The position numbers and the translations under genes were made by a program. A model generated the notes under the pieces. The model was given only the letters and a program-made list of their open reading frames with translations, had not been told where the DNA came from and did no database searches. A stretch of DNA of 64,000 nt from Pseudohoeflea suaedae (GTDB lineage Bacteria > Pseudomonadota > Alphaproteobacteria > Rhizobiales > Rhizobiaceae): positions 249,501-313,500 of the forward strand of contig NZ_SMSI01000003.1 in the NCBI RefSeq assembly GCF_004354915.1. Reading direction: 5' to 3'. The first letter of the stretch is position 1. Every line of letters begins with the position of its first letter. Of the stretch, positions 18,540 through 26,022 are shown piece after piece.

Positions 18540-18933
18540 GCCCAAAGTCGCACGTGCCTGTGGGTGTCCGCCGGTCCTCGAAATGGCGAGGTCACGGTAA
18601 GGTACCTGGAACTAACCCCTCCAGTCGTTTTCCGGCCAACCGGACAAGCGAGGACATCTTGAAGCAACGACGGTGCGGGCCTTTCTGGTGTCTGCCGGCT
18701 TTCCAACAGCCGGGGTTACTGAAGAGGCACACCTTCATTGCCGGAAGTGCGGTCGGGATCTCCCTCCAAACCAAGGCAGACAGAGCCGAACCATCGCTCG
18801 TCGAGCGCTGGTTTATCGACGCATCCAGCGTCCACAATCCGTTTCGCGGTCGATCCAAAGGCCGGGAGAAGGCGTGGCTGCATGGTGCACTGTCTTCAAG
18901 TGCCCTCAAGACAGGGCGGAACGGAGAAAACCG
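18540..18933 (+). ncRNA. speF-type 5' leader of ornithine decarboxylase
   Basis: A 560-base gap before the decarboxylase gene holds a long GC-rich leader with many local hairpins, for example CCTCG/CGAGG at about 18576-18591. Alphaproteobacterial ornithine decarboxylase genes are known to carry the speF RNA motif, a leader of about 400 nucleotides, so position and length fit. I assign it from context and length, not from an alignment. The frame of the decarboxylase is also open back to 18673 without a usable ribosome site, which may reflect base composition. Likely role: polyamine or ornithine-linked control of expression. Confidence 0.6.
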
Positions 18934-20067
18934 ATGACGACCGCACGTATTCTCGAATTCCTTCGCACCCGACGTCCCGATGGTCCCTGCGTCGTGGTGG
19001 ACCTCGATGTCGTCCGTGACAATTTCCAGTCTTTCCGCCAGGCGCTGCCCGACAGCTCGATCTATTATGCCGTCAAGGCCAACCCGGCTCCGGAAATCCT
19101 GCGCCTTCTCGCAGGCCTGGGTTCGAATTTCGATTGCGCCTCGGTGGCCGAAATCGAAATGGCCCTGAAGGCCGGCGCGTCGGCTTCGCGCATCTCCTAC
19201 GGCAACACCATCAAGAAGGAGCGCGACATCGCGCGTGCCTTCGCGCTCGGTGTGAACCTTTTTGCCGTCGACAGCCACGAGGAAGTCGAGAAGATCGCCC
19301 GTGCCGCTCCCGGCACTCGTGTGTTCTGCCGCGTGCTGACCGACGGTGAAGGCGCCGAATGGCCGCTGTCGCGCAAATTCGGCTGTGTTCCGGCAATGGC
19401 CGTGGACGTTCTCGTCTACGCTCACCAGCTCGGTCTCGTCTCGCACGGCGTGTCCTTCCATGTCGGCTCGCAGATGACCAAGCTCGACGCATGGGATGCA
19501 GCGCTAGCGGACGCCAAGCGCGTGTTCGACAAGCTCGAAAAGCAGGGCATCGTGCTCAAGATGGTCAACATGGGCGGCGGTTTTCCGACCCGTTACCTCA
19601 AGGACATCCCGACCGCGCAGGCCTATGGCCAGGCGATCTTTGCCGCTCTTCGCAACCACTTCGGCAACAATATCCCGGAAACCATCATCGAGCCGGGCCG
19701 CGGCATGGTCGGCAATGCGGGCGTGATCAAGGCTGAAGTCGTGCTGACCTCGCGCAAGTCCGACAATGACGACGTCCGCTGGGTCTATCTCGATATCGGC
19801 AAGTTCGGCGGCCTGGCCGAAACCATGGACGAGGCGATCCGCTACTCGATCCTCACCCCGCGTGACGGCGATGAAACGGAGCCCTGCGTGCTGGCCGGCC
19901 CGACCTGCGATTCCGCAGACGTGCTGTACGAGAAGACCCCGTATCCGATGCCGGTTTCGCTGACCATCGGTGACGAGATCCTGATCGAAGGCACCGGCGC
20001 CTACACCACCACCTATTCGGCGGTGGCGTTCAACGGGTTCGATCCGCTGAAGTCATACGTCATCTGA
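18934..20067 (+). CDS. speF: Ornithine decarboxylase (type III PLP fold, group IV)
   Basis: Decarboxylates ornithine to putrescine, the first step of polyamine synthesis. The 377-residue protein is an alanine-racemase-fold decarboxylase: Lys48 in YYAVKANPAPE binds PLP, HVGSQ at 176-180 and the EPGR loop at 253-256 contact the cofactor, and Cys325 in CDSADV is the catalytic cysteine. The short length and sequence match the bacterial ornithine/lysine decarboxylases of alphaproteobacteria and not diaminopimelate decarboxylase. The ATG at 18934 follows ACGGAG. A structured leader precedes it. Lysine may be a second substrate. Confidence 0.9.
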   Translation: MTTARILEFLRTRRPDGPCVVVDLDVVRDNFQSFRQALPDSSIYYAVKANPAPEILRLLAGLGSNFDCASVAEIEMALKAGASASRISYGNTIKKERDIARAFALGVNLFAVDSHEEVEKIARAAPGTRVFCRVLTDGEGAEWPLSRKFGCVPAMAVDVLVYAHQLGLVSHGVSFHVGSQMTKLDAWDAALADAKRVFDKLEKQGIVLKMVNMGGGFPTRYLKDIPTAQAYGQAIFAALRNHFGNNIPETIIEPGRGMVGNAGVIKAEVVLTSRKSDNDDVRWVYLDIGKFGGLAETMDEAIRYSILTPRDGDETEPCVLAGPTCDSADVLYEKTPYPMPVSLTIGDEILIEGTGAYTTTYSAVAFNGFDPLKSYVI

Positions 20068-20139
20068 CGTCTTCCGGCCTGGAGACTGATCCGGGCCGGC
20101 CATCTCCTTATCCTGAAATTCCGTCTCGTGGAGGGTTTG

Positions 20140-20733
20140 ATGACCGTCTTCGTTGCAGATCGCTGCGTGCTTGCCCCGGCTTCCGCCTTTGAAATCACCG
20201 TGGAGACCGCGGAGCACGTGGTCGCCCGTGAAATGCTTCTCGACCGCCAGATGGGCCCGAAGCGGCGCCTGAAATCGTCGGAGAAGCTGCGCCGCAGCCG
20301 GCGGCCCGCCGAAGGTCTCGCCCTGTCCGCCGTCGATGGCGAGGGCAAGCTCGTGGGTACCGTTCGGCTCTGGAACATCGCGGCGGGCGTTGATGCGGAC
20401 GGCAAGGCCATTCCGGCCCTGCTTCTCGGTCCGCTGGCCGTCGATGCGTCTGCCGAGGGAATGGGGATCGGCTCGCGATTGATGCGCGCGGCGATCGCAA
20501 GGGCGCGTGATCTTGGTCACGGAGCAATCCTGCTCGTCGGCGACGCGCCCTATTACGAACGTTTCGGTTTCTCGTCCGGTCCAGCCGGCGCCCTGGCCAT
20601 GCCCGGCCCGGTCGACAGATCGCGCTTTCTGGCGCTCGAGCTCGTCGACAATCATCTGGCGGGTGCGGCGGGTGTGCTCGTGGCCACTGGACGGCGGGTG
20701 TTGGAACGCCGGGATTTTCGCCGGGCTGCCTGA
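20140..20733 (+). CDS. GNAT family N-acetyltransferase (YhbS-like)
   Basis: A 197-residue acetyltransferase. The acetyl-CoA core reads LLLGPLAVDASAEGMGIGSRL (split here by the usual pyrophosphate loop EGMGIGSRLM) followed by GHGAILLVGDAPYYERFGF, a signature of the YhbS group. The target is unknown. The ATG at 20140 has GGAGGG upstream. It follows the ornithine decarboxylase by 72 bases on the same strand and may be read from the same promoter, so an amine substrate is conceivable but not shown. Confidence 0.78.
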   Translation: MTVFVADRCVLAPASAFEITVETAEHVVAREMLLDRQMGPKRRLKSSEKLRRSRRPAEGLALSAVDGEGKLVGTVRLWNIAAGVDADGKAIPALLLGPLAVDASAEGMGIGSRLMRAAIARARDLGHGAILLVGDAPYYERFGFSSGPAGALAMPGPVDRSRFLALELVDNHLAGAAGVLVATGRRVLERRDFRRAA

Positions 20734-20739
20734 CATCCG

Positions 20740-20799
20740 GAGGCGCCGGGCACTCCACAGTGAGGGGGATGGTCAAGGGGACTGACCGCCCGGCGCCTC
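20740..20799. repeat. Large compound hairpin element
   Basis: GAGGCGCCGGGC (20740-20751) pairs perfectly over 12 bases with GCCCGGCGCCTC (20788-20799). Inside the 36-base loop GGTCA (20771-20775) pairs with TGACC (20783-20787), placed directly against the outer stem. No T-run follows. It sits seven bases after the GNAT stop and may end or protect that mRNA. Confidence 0.6.
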
Positions 20800-20811
20800 T
20801 TGAGCCTTTCG

Positions 20812-20840
20812 TTACAGCTTGTTTCGCGTCCTGGCTGTAA
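20812..20840. repeat. Inverted repeat between two RNA elements
   Basis: TTACAGC (20812-20818) and GCTGTAA (20834-20840) are exact complements separated by 15 bases, about 40 bases upstream of the EcfG-type promoter. It could be an operator; nothing else supports a role. Confidence 0.35.
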
Positions 20841-20879
20841 TAACTCAGACGAATAAACGTTCTTGTTGCGTGGCGAGGC

Positions 20880-20904
20880 GGAACAATCGACGCTGCCTCG
20901 CGTT
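20880..20904 (+). promoter_or_regulatory. EcfG-type general stress promoter
   Basis: GGAAC (20880-20884), 16 bases, then CGTT (20901-20904) matches the EcfG/RpoE2 consensus GGAAC-N16-17-CGTT exactly. It reads into a stretch with no obvious long gene that ends in a strong terminator about 200 bases later. Confidence 0.62.
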
Positions 20905-21005
20905 ATGTTCCTTGCATTCGGTCGTGGCCGGTTGCCATCATCGTCCGGACCACCTGATGCCGCGCCTCTGGGCGGCGGCGCGGTGTTGGTCGATGGAGGA
21001 CGAAG

Positions 21006-21068
21006 GTGCTTCTGCTTCGGTCGGAGTGTATCGGCTATCAGGGCTTGCCCGGTAGTCCGATATCATAA
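21006..21068 (+). CDS. Possible 20-codon peptide in the stress transcript
   Basis: A GTG at 21006 lies six bases after GGAGG and opens a 20-codon frame that begins MLLLRSECIG and ends at a TAA inside the first arm of the terminator. Good spacing of the ribosome site is the only coding evidence. A competing ATG at 20994 in another frame also gives a short peptide. Treat as a hypothesis. Confidence 0.22.
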   Translation: MLLLRSECIGYQGLPGSPIS

Positions 21069-21106
21069 CGCCGGAGCGGCCTTTGGGGGGCACGCTCCGG
21101 CGTTTT
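21067..21106 (+). terminator. Strong rho-independent terminator
   Basis: AACGCCGGAGCG (21067-21078) pairs over 12 bases with CGCTCCGGCGTT (21093-21104), then TTTT on the plus strand. The loop contains a G-run. The minus strand lacks a T-run, so it serves plus-strand transcription, although the nearest annotated plus-strand gene ends at 20733. Confidence 0.88.
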
Positions 21107-21155
21107 CATGCCATCTCGCATACCGACTGTCCGAGCCGATTTGGTCGTTCATCGA

Positions 21156-21389
21156 TCAGAGCCAGACGCCGCCGCCGATGCTGGTCGGCGCGGACGGATA
21201 CGCGCTGCCCTGGTCGGCCGGGTCGCGGGCGATGGTGTTCGTCACGGTGCAGTCCACATCGGCGGTCTGACCCTTGGCGACCTGTTCGCATGCGGCGGTG
21301 GCAGGAGCCTTGGTTTCAGCGGCAACCGCGGGAGCTGCGGCGGTGGCGATCGTGAGAGTGGCGATCATGGCGGCGATAATGTTTTTCAT
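21156..21389 (-). CDS. Small secreted protein, unknown
   Basis: A 77-residue protein with a clear signal peptide (MKNIIAAMIATLTIATAAAP, cleavage near AVAAE). The mature part is about 53 residues, with two cysteines in a C-x15-C spacing (ACEQVAKG and DVDCTVT) that could form a disulfide, and a Ser/Pro/Gly-rich tail ending SIGGGVWL. An AAGGAAAGG stretch precedes the ATG. Short exported proteins of this kind are frequent in Rhizobiales, but I do not recognise a named family or function. Confidence 0.6.
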   Translation of the reverse strand: MKNIIAAMIATLTIATAAAPAVAAETKAPATAACEQVAKGQTADVDCTVTNTIARDPADQGSAYPSAPTSIGGGVWL

Positions 21390-21632
21390 CTGACTTGCCT
21401 TTCCTTTGCGTGCTGGCCTTCGGCCGCTATCGGCCTTCCGGTCAGGTGATCCGTCCCGTGGGGCGGTTCGTGAACTTCGATGACGCCGATGTAGGAAAAG
21501 CCGGGTCCGCTCTCTCGTCAGTTTTGGAATTGACGGCATTTTTTACGGAATCGATGGGCCTTTTTCGGTTTCGATTGGAAATGGCGGCCAGTAATCGCTA
21601 TCTCGTCGGCACAAGTTTCGAGGATGGTTCGA

Positions 21633-22712
21633 ATGATCGAGCAAGCTGGCTGGCTCGGCCTGGCCGATATCGCGCTCAGGGGAGGGACGGTTGCGATCCT
21701 GCTTCTCCTGGTGGCCCATCTCCTCTTCCGTCTCGGCAAGGGGCCGGTGATTGTCGCCGGGCTCGCCTTCTGCCTCTCGGGTATCGTGGAAGCGGTCATC
21801 AACGTCTCGCCGGCGGTCGTCGATCTCGATCTGTCCGACCTCACCTTCATGGCGCTTCAGCAGATCCACTTCATCGCGCTCTTCATCTTCGTCAAGGCGC
21901 TGTTCGACGACCGGTTCGTGTGGGGCGGCGGCTGCTTCATTCCCGTGCTATTTGCCGTGCCGCTGACGCTCGGTGCCGGATTGCTTGACGGAACCGGAAG
22001 CGCGATCTTCCGCGGTCTGCTTGTCGCCTATGATGCCGGGCTTTTCTTCGTCCTCATCCGCTGGGCGCTGGATGACGAGGCCTCCGATCTCGTCAGGGAA
22101 CGGCGCACTTTCCGCCGTGCGCTCACCTTCTCGGTGCCGCCATTCTCACTCATCGTGTTCCTGACGACGATGTTCGAGCGCGAGGGGCAGGTAGAGGCGA
22201 TCCTCTGCACCGTCTATTCGGCGGTGTATTTCATGATGGCCATAGGTTTCGGTTTCTGGATGACGAGCGCGAAAAAGCAGTTGCTCGTCCGTCCCGAGCC
22301 GGGCGAGCCGCGGGTGGCGCAGGAGGCGGAACTGACATCGGCCGACCGGATCGAACTCGACAGGGTGGTCAAGGCGGTCGATGGCGGTCTTTACCTGGAG
22401 CCGGGCCTGACCATCGGCGGCCTGGGCGATCTTCTCAATATTCCGGAACACCGGTTGCGCCGGCTGATCAACAAGGGCCTCGGATATCGCAACTTCGCGG
22501 CGTTCATGAATGATTACCGGATCGAGGAAGCCAAGCGGCGTCTTGCCGATCCCGATATGGCGCGAGAGCAGATCGTCACCCACGCCTTCAATCTCGGCTA
22601 CGCGTCGCTGGCGCCCTTCAACCGCGCCTTCCGCGAGAGGGTCGGCATCAGTCCGTCGGAATATCGCGAGCAGGCCCTGGCGGATGCGATAAGCGGGGCG
22701 AGCCCGGCATAG
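21633..22712 (+). CDS. AraC family regulator with membrane-embedded N-terminus
   Basis: A 359-residue protein with six or seven hydrophobic helices over residues 10-215 and an AraC-type DNA-binding domain at about 255-355 (helix-turn-helices around LGDLLNIPEHRLRRLIN and VTHAFNLGYASLAPFNRAF, ending VGISPSEYRE). Membrane-anchored AraC proteins are a known minor class and probably sense an envelope or membrane signal directly. The ATG at 21633 has AGGATGG nearby; the ATG at 21624 lies too close to that site. The target is unknown; the neighbouring small secreted protein is divergent from it. Confidence 0.82.
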   Translation: MIEQAGWLGLADIALRGGTVAILLLLVAHLLFRLGKGPVIVAGLAFCLSGIVEAVINVSPAVVDLDLSDLTFMALQQIHFIALFIFVKALFDDRFVWGGGCFIPVLFAVPLTLGAGLLDGTGSAIFRGLLVAYDAGLFFVLIRWALDDEASDLVRERRTFRRALTFSVPPFSLIVFLTTMFEREGQVEAILCTVYSAVYFMMAIGFGFWMTSAKKQLLVRPEPGEPRVAQEAELTSADRIELDRVVKAVDGGLYLEPGLTIGGLGDLLNIPEHRLRRLINKGLGYRNFAAFMNDYRIEEAKRRLADPDMAREQIVTHAFNLGYASLAPFNRAFRERVGISPSEYREQALADAISGASPA

Positions 22713-22749
22713 GCTCGCCGTGCAACACGTCGAGTGTATGCGGTTCGGA

Positions 22750-23115
22750 TCAGGCCGCGCTGCGCGTTTGCACCGTCCGATGGTCCCGGGGCGCCAGACG
22801 AAGGCGGGACAGCTGGCCCTGAAGATTGCTGGCCTCGCCTGCGAGCATGGAGCCCGTCGCGGCTGTTTCCTCGGCCATTGCCGCATTCTGCCGGGTCATC
22901 TGATCCATCTGGTTGATGGCGGAATTGACTTCCTGCAGGCCGGTCGCCTGTTCGCGGGCGGCTGTGGCGATGGTCTCGACCAGTTCGTTGACCTGGATCA
23001 CCTTCATTTCGATGTCCTCGAGGGCATCGCCGGTAGAGCGAACGAGGCCGACCCCGTTCTCCACTTCCGATGTCGAGGTGGTGATGAGCGTCTTGCTGCT
23101 CGTGCCAAAATGTTC
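22750..23115 (-). pseudogene. 3' remnant of a methyl-accepting chemotaxis protein
   Basis: The last 120 or so codons of a chemoreceptor are preserved: the C-terminal half of the signalling hairpin (KTLITTSTSEVENGVGLV) followed by the descending methylation helix (REQATGLQEVNSAINQMDQM, TRQNAAMAEETAA). The sensor, membrane, HAMP and hairpin-tip parts are missing. The homology stops abruptly near 23115, 29 bases from the 3' end of the WD40 gene, which points to a deletion that joined the two. A chemoreceptor normally has about 500-650 residues, so this is not functional. Confidence 0.8.
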
Positions 23116-23143
23116 CGGTGGCAGACGCCTGCGGTGTGGCCGG

Positions 23144-24133
23144 TCAGGCCGCGATGTCGATGACCCCGCATTCACCCTGGTCGGAGCCGAAGGCGAGCAT
23201 GCGGCCTGCTGCGTTCCAGTCCATTGCGGTGATAGCGCCCTTGCCCGGGCGTCGCAGGAGCGCTTCCCTGGAATCCTCCAGGCGTACGGCGAGCACCATG
23301 CCGTCCGCATAACCGATGGCGACCATATCCTCGATCGGGTGGCATGCGACGCAGGTCACCATCGTATCGCCCCGCAGTCCGAGCTCTTTCGGCGCCTTGC
23401 CCATGGGGCCGTCCTTGCCCTGAAAAGGCCAGGCAATGGCCGATGGCGCGCCCGAGGTCACCAGCCAGGCACCCTTTCTCGACCACGAGGTCGAGCGGAT
23501 CTTGGCCGGATAGCCCGTCATCCGCATATGTTTGAATTCCTGGTTGGGCTTGGTGTCGATCCGCCAGCCGTGAAGTGCGTTTTCCTGCATCGTGGTCACG
23601 ATGAAGCGTCCATCGGGACTGAACGCGACGTCCTGGTGCGCGCCCTTCCATTCGAGATCCAGCGGTGCGGCGGTACCGGCCACGAAGCCGAGAGACACGC
23701 CGTTGTAGCGCGCGAAGGCGACGCGCAATCCCTTGGGAGCGAAGGCGATGCCTTCGATCGTGCGCTGCTCGGAGAATTCGCGCGTGTTGCCATCGGCGGT
23801 CCGGACATGCGCGGTCCTGCCTTCCGCCCAGGCAATTGCGCCCTGCGGACCGCAGGCGACCGCATTGACCCATTTGCGGGCCGCGCCGCGGATTTCCGCA
23901 ATCGTCCCGTCAGCGGAAATCTGCAGAACCTTGCCGTCTTCCCCGCCTGTGACCAGGGAGCGTCCGTCGAGGCCTTTTGCCGTGCAGAGAAGCCCGTCAT
24001 GCAGCTCATGGCGTTGGGTGCCGTGATCGAGCCGCACGACCTCGCCCGAAGCGAGGCCGAAAAGCGGGATGTCTCCGAGGAAGACGGCGGCAAGGCAGTG
24101 ACCGTCGAGATCGAGGGGCGCAACAGTGGGCAT
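23144..24133 (-). CDS. WD40-repeat protein linked to a CobW GTPase
   Basis: A 329-residue protein with about seven weak WD40-like blades, seen as repeats of the type VAFSPDGRFIVTT, SWSRKGAWLVTSG, MDWNAAGRMLAFG. It has no signal peptide and is probably a cytosolic scaffold. It lies 21 bases downstream of a CobW-family metallochaperone gene on the same strand; this pairing recurs in Rhizobiales and suggests a joint role in metal homeostasis. The biochemical activity is unknown. The 3' neighbour is the chemoreceptor remnant. Confidence 0.8.
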   Translation of the reverse strand: MPTVAPLDLDGHCLAAVFLGDIPLFGLASGEVVRLDHGTQRHELHDGLLCTAKGLDGRSLVTGGEDGKVLQISADGTIAEIRGAARKWVNAVACGPQGAIAWAEGRTAHVRTADGNTREFSEQRTIEGIAFAPKGLRVAFARYNGVSLGFVAGTAAPLDLEWKGAHQDVAFSPDGRFIVTTMQENALHGWRIDTKPNQEFKHMRMTGYPAKIRSTSWSRKGAWLVTSGAPSAIAWPFQGKDGPMGKAPKELGLRGDTMVTCVACHPIEDMVAIGYADGMVLAVRLEDSREALLRRPGKGAITAMDWNAAGRMLAFGSDQGECGVIDIAA

Positions 24134-24154
24134 TACGGTATCCGTGTCAGAGCG

Positions 24155-25246
24155 TCAGGCTTCGCAGGCCTTGAAGGTGCGTTCGAGCTTTTCGGCATCG
24201 AGATCGCGGCCGATGAAGACGAGGCGGCTTTCACGCTTCTCGTCGTCGCGCCAGGCGCGCTGGTGGTCGCCCTCGACGATCATGTGCACGCCCTGGATGA
24301 CGTAGCGGTCGGCATCGCCCTCGAAGGCGATGATGCCCTTGAGGCGCAGAATGTTCGGACCGTCCATCTGGGTGATCTTGTTGACCCACGGAAAGAACTT
24401 CTTCGGGTCCATCGGTCCGCCACGCAGGCTGATCGACTTCACGGTCACATCATGGATCGCCGACGGGGCGTCATGGTGATGGTGGTGGTGATCGTGATCA
24501 TGGTCGTGATGATGGTGGTCATGACCGTGATGATGGTGGTCATGGTCGTGGTCATGGTCGCAGTTCGGGCCGCAGACATGGTCCGGATGATCGTGATCGA
24601 GGAAATGCGGGTCGTTCTCGAGCGCCCGCGACAGGTCGAAGGCGCCCCGGTCGAGCACGGCATCGAGGGGGACCTCGGCACGTGACGTGCGATGGATGCG
24701 GGCCGACGGATTGATGGCGCGAACCGTCGCCTCCACCTGGTTCAGCTCTTCGTCGTTGACGAGATCGGTCTTGTTGAGAACGATGACGTCGGCGAATGCG
24801 ATCTGGTCCTCGGCCTCGCGGCTGTCCTTCAGGCGCTGCGGCAGGTGACGGGCGTCGACGAGGGCCACGACGGCATCGAGCCTGGTCTTGGCGCGCACTT
24901 CCTCGTCCATGAAGAAGGTCTGGGCGACCGGGGCCGGATCGGCCAGGCCCGTGGTTTCGACCACAATGGCATCGAAGCGGCCAGGCCTGCGCATCAGGCT
25001 TTCGACGACCCGGACCAGATCGCCGCGCACGGTGCAGCAGACGCAACCATTGTTCATCTCGTAGATTTCCTCGTCGGATTCCACGATCAGGTCATTGTCG
25101 ATGCCGATTTCGCCGAACTCGTTGACGATGACGGCATAGCGTTTACCGTGGGCCTCGGAGAGAATACGGTTGAGCAGCGTGGTCTTGCCGGCGCCGAGAT
25201 AGCCGGTCAACACTGTTACTGGAACGGATGCGGGCGCTTCGCTCAT
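24155..25246 (-). CDS. CobW/COG0523 GTP-binding metallochaperone, His-rich
   Basis: A 363-residue G3E GTPase. It has the P-loop GYLGAGKTT near residues 15-23, the metal-binding GCVCC motif at 67-71, Walker B-like ETTGLADP and the base motif LNKTDL. A long histidine/aspartate-rich insert (about residues 225-275) precedes the C-terminal CobW domain and would bind metal, most likely zinc. Such proteins deliver metal to client enzymes, often in zinc shortage. The ATG at 25246 gives the usual N-terminus; an upstream ATG at 25312 is in the divergent gene's promoter. I saw no convincing Zur box. Confidence 0.86.
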   Translation of the reverse strand: MSEAPASVPVTVLTGYLGAGKTTLLNRILSEAHGKRYAVIVNEFGEIGIDNDLIVESDEEIYEMNNGCVCCTVRGDLVRVVESLMRRPGRFDAIVVETTGLADPAPVAQTFFMDEEVRAKTRLDAVVALVDARHLPQRLKDSREAEDQIAFADVIVLNKTDLVNDEELNQVEATVRAINPSARIHRTSRAEVPLDAVLDRGAFDLSRALENDPHFLDHDHPDHVCGPNCDHDHDHDHHHHGHDHHHHDHDHDHHHHHHDAPSAIHDVTVKSISLRGGPMDPKKFFPWVNKITQMDGPNILRLKGIIAFEGDADRYVIQGVHMIVEGDHQRAWRDDEKRESRLVFIGRDLDAEKLERTFKACEA

Positions 25247-25398
25247 TGGATGCCTCGATTGTATGGGAACTTTCGTCCGTCTCATATAATAGGTCGCACG
25301 AGCTTTCGCCACCTCGCGGGGAAGATGAATTGCTTTCGTCCCCCGATGGCCGCGTTCGCGGGTGGCTTGTTGCAGGTATCGAGTATGAAAGGTCGAGA

Positions 25399-25914
25399 AT
25401 GGCGGGGAAGAAAAAGAACAAGGGCAAGGTCAGGCCAAGCGGCGAACTGCTTGCCGCGGTCAATCAGGTGGCACGTTCCTCGCGGACGCTGCTGAGCCGC
25501 AATCTCCTCGATATCGGGCTTTACGCGGGCCAGGACGGCTTGATGCTGGTGCTCGACCGTCAGGACGGTCTGACACCCGGCGCGATTGCCACCGAGCTTG
25601 GCGTGAAGGCGCCGACGATCACCCGCTCGATCTCGCGGCTCGCGGCGCAAGGGCTGGTGCACAGGCAGAATTCGTCCGACGACCGCCGCCAGTCGCTCGT
25701 CTATCTCACGGATCTCGGCCGCGACAAGATCAAGGCGATCTCCAAGGCCCAGAAGGCGACGGAGAAACAGGCGCTCGCGGGCTTCAAGAACAAGGAGATA
25801 AAGCAGCTGATGGCCTTGCTCGAAGCGGTGGAAACCAATTTCGCGGCACCCGGCACCAAGCAGAAGGCGGAGGCCGAACCGGCAGCTGACGATGCCGTCG
25901 ATGCAGGCGAATGA
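25399..25914 (+). CDS. MarR family transcriptional regulator
   Basis: A 171-residue winged-helix regulator. The DNA-binding part shows LTPGAIATELGVKAPTITRS, then the wing with DDRRQSLVYLT, the classic MarR signature. The N-terminus is lysine-rich (MAGKKKNKGKVR) and the C-terminal tail is acidic and Ala-rich (EAEPAADDAVDAGE). The effector and targets are unknown. It is divergent from the CobW gene and upstream of the LacI gene by 108 bases. The ATG at 25399 has a GGTCGAG-like weak site. Confidence 0.85.
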   Translation: MAGKKKNKGKVRPSGELLAAVNQVARSSRTLLSRNLLDIGLYAGQDGLMLVLDRQDGLTPGAIATELGVKAPTITRSISRLAAQGLVHRQNSSDDRRQSLVYLTDLGRDKIKAISKAQKATEKQALAGFKNKEIKQLMALLEAVETNFAAPGTKQKAEAEPAADDAVDAGE

Positions 25915-25982
25915 TGAGCTAATGGGAATTGCGGCGTTGCCACCCCGGTTTCAAACTTTTAGATGTGTTTAAGCAGTTGAAT

Positions 25983-26001
25983 TCCGGTCGGGCGGACCGG
26001 A
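25983..26001. promoter_or_regulatory. Dyad just upstream of the LacI-type gene
   Basis: TCCGGTC and GACCGGA are exact complements around five bases, ending 21 bases before the TTG start. It may be an autoregulatory operator or a 5' hairpin in the mRNA. LacI operators are usually symmetric with a central CG, which is not obvious here. Confidence 0.38.
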
Positions 26002-26022
26002 GACGGGGGAGACGTCGATCAT

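Larger units (their letters stand above)
20911..21106 (+). ncRNA. Candidate stress-induced transcript (about 196 nt)
   Basis: The stretch between the EcfG-type promoter and the terminator at 21067-21106 behaves like one small transcription unit. The first 80 bases are GC-rich with several complementary patches; the 3' part carries a GGAGG ribosome-like site before a 20-codon frame. It may be a regulatory RNA, a small mRNA, or both. I recognise no known family. The borders are deduced from motifs. Confidence 0.45.

Noticed and set aside
18608-18629. GGAAC followed by CGTT in the ornithine decarboxylase leader
   Set aside because: The spacing is 13 bases, not the 16-17 needed for an EcfG promoter.
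19120-19135. GGTTCGAAT, similar to a tRNA T-arm
   Set aside because: It lies inside the ornithine decarboxylase coding sequence and no cloverleaf arms surround it.
20819-21055. 78-codon plus-strand open frame spanning the EcfG-type promoter
   Set aside because: It starts upstream of the promoter, has no ribosome site and is rich in Cys and Arg in the way of chance frames.
22750-23310. 186-codon frame read as an intact gene around the chemoreceptor fragment
   Set aside because: The first 65 codons are antisense to or beyond the WD40 gene end and are not receptor-like; only the last 120 or so codons match.
25261-25295. CATATAAT with a nearby GGGAAC as an EcfG or Zur site between CobW and MarR genes
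   Set aside because: There is no CGTT at proper distance and no Zur-type palindrome. It may be just a -10 element for the MarR gene.
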